Origin: JALYGJ01 sp963781705
GTDB taxonomy: Bacteria; Chloroflexota; Limnocylindria; Limnocylindrales; CSP1-4
Assembly: GCA_963781705.1 (NCBI GenBank)
Contig: CAWAGP010000010.1
Span: forward strand, 930,001-994,000
Direction: 5' to 3'
DNA: 64,000 bases
Position 1 is the first letter of the stretch, and every line of letters begins with the position of its first letter. The position numbers and the translations under genes are program-made. Shown piece after piece: positions 62,914 through 64,000 of this stretch. Under the pieces are notes generated by a model. The model saw only the letters and a program-made list of their open reading frames with translations. It did no database searches and had not been told where the DNA came from.

Positions 62914-64000
62914 GCGATCGGGACACTGCGCCGATCGCGGCACGCGGCCGGCTGACGGCGTTGCGCCTGGTCGGCTTCAAGTCTTTCGCCGATCGCACCG
63001 TGGTCGAATTCGGGCCGGGCATCAGCGCGGTCATCGGGCCTAACGGCAGCGGCAAGAGCAACCTTGCCGACGCGCTGCGCTGGACGCTCGGCGAGCAGGG
63101 CCGATTGCTGCGCACGCGGCGCGCCGAGGACGTCATTTTTGCCGGCTCGTCGGCGCGACGGGCGATCGGCATGGCCGACGTGACGCTGGTGATCGACAAC
63201 TCCGATCGGCTGCTGCCGCTCGACTACGGCGAGGTCGAACTCGGGCGGCGCCTGTATCGATCGGGCGAGAACGAGTACCTGCTCAATCGGCAGCGCGTGC
63301 GTCTGCGCGACCTCGTCGAGCTACTCGACGCCGGCAACCTGGCCGACAACGCCTTCCTGTTCATCGGTCAGGGCATGGTCGACCAGGCGCTGGCACTGCG
63401 CCCCGAGGAACGCCGGCCGCTATTCGAGGAGGTGGCCGGGGTGCGTCGCCACGAGCGCCGGCGCCGGCAGGCTGAAGCCGAACTGGCTGAAGCCGAGGCA
63501 AACCTCGAACGACTGCGCGACCTGCTCGCCGAGCTGCGACCGCAGGCGCGCCGCCTGGCGGCCCAGGCGGAACAGCTCGCGGCGCGCCAGTCGGCCGGTG
63601 CCGAGCTGGCGGAGGCCGTGCTGGCCGCCGCACGCGCACGCTGGCTGGCCACCGCCGCGACGGCCCGCCAGGAACAGGACCAGCTCGAGCATGCGCGCGC
63701 GGCGGCCGATGCTGCGCTGAACGAGTTGCGCACGGCAGAGGCCGAGGCGGCCGCGGTGTCCGCGGCGATCGGCCGCCAGGCAGAGGTCGAGCGCGCGAAG
63801 CGTAACGCGCTCGACGAGGAGCGTGCCCGGCTGGCCGAGCTTCGCGTCTCCGCTGCGCGCTTTGACTCCGAGGGAGCCTCTCTTGCCCGGGAACGGGCAC
63901 GGACGCAGGCTGAACGCGGCGCTGCGGACCAGCGCGCCGGCGCTGCGCGGCGGGTGCTCAGTGGGGCGCGTCCGCCAAGTAACAGCACAGTGGCCGTCGA
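62910..64000 (+). CDS. smc: chromosome partition protein Smc (5' part, runs off the window)
   Basis: SMC ATPase for chromosome condensation. TTG 62910 overlaps the rnc stop (TTGA). LTALRLVGFKSFADRTVVEFGPG opens the head domain, with Walker A VIGPNGSGKSNLADALRW near residue 42, then RLYRSGENEYLLNRQRVRLRDL and FIGQGMVDQAL. From about residue 185 a long Ala/Glu/Arg coiled coil begins. No in-frame stop occurs before the right edge, so about 363 residues are visible of an expected 1100-1200. Confidence 0.95.
   Translation, partial: MSDRDTAPIAARGRLTALRLVGFKSFADRTVVEFGPGISAVIGPNGSGKSNLADALRWTLGEQGRLLRTRRAEDVIFAGSSARRAIGMADVTLVIDNSDRLLPLDYGEVELGRRLYRSGENEYLLNRQRVRLRDLVELLDAGNLADNAFLFIGQGMVDQALALRPEERRPLFEEVAGVRRHERRRRQAEAELAEAEANLERLRDLLAELRPQARRLAAQAEQLAARQSAGAELAEAVLAAARARWLATAATARQEQDQLEHARAAADAALNELRTAEAEAAAVSAAIGRQAEVERAKRNALDEERARLAELRVSAARFDSEGASLARERARTQAERGAADQRAGAARRVLSGARPPSNSTVAV

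Overview
The window is a dense, GC-rich (roughly two-thirds G+C) stretch of bacterial chromosome, almost all of it housekeeping. The combination of rapZ-yvcK-whiA, split secD/secF, tatA-tatC, a YloV/FakA-type kinase next to recG, and the rpmF-plsX-nusB-acpP-rnc-smc run suggests a monoderm-type lineage. I favour Chloroflexota (a Limnocylindria-like group), but this is inferred from gene order and protein style, not from a marker tree. GTG and TTG starts are common. At least fourteen genes have a TANNNT -10 box only 6-10 nt before the start codon, which points to widespread leaderless transcription.

Layout. 1-13.3 kb: the excision-repair genes uvrB, uvrA and uvrC lie close together, with pyk, a DCC-type oxidoreductase, DedA, an HD hydrolase, an AHSA1-like protein and a short UvrD-like helicase. 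13.3-23.4 kb: export genes (secD, secF, tatA, tatC, secG) surround pyrF, the rapZ-yvcK-whiA regulatory trio and the glycolytic pair tpiA-gpmI. 23.5-26.8 kb: two tRNA clusters flank an M23-like protein with a lost metal ligand and the lemA-htpX pair. 27.1-35.6 kb: the most distinctive region, a minus-strand operon dsrE - tusA - mvhD-like - HdrA/GltD fusion - hdrA - small winged helix - hdrC - hdrB-like - hemerythrin, with a divergent Crp/Fnr-type regulator. This looks like a cytoplasmic sulfur-carrier and heterodisulfide-reductase-like redox system. 35.6-36.6 kb: tRNA-Leu(TAA), a gene for a secreted protein of unknown function, and a decayed second copy of the tRNA 3' end, probably the relic of an integration. 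36.6-46.9 kb: a CpaE-like ATPase, rpsF-ssb-rpsR, a cation antiporter, ilvE, ileS-lspA-rluD and a small kinase. 46.9-53.5 kb: priA, def-fmt-rlmN-rpe-dtd and rpmB. 53.5-64 kb: asp23-like, fakA, recG, rsmD, coaD, a DivIVA-like gene, yceD, rpmF, plsX, nusB, acpP, rnc and the 5' part of smc.

Three genes (secD, the asp23-like gene and fakA) carry apparent frameshifts, all in the same direction (one extra base or two missing), which is most simply explained by assembly error. No CRISPR array, insertion sequence or rRNA gene was seen.
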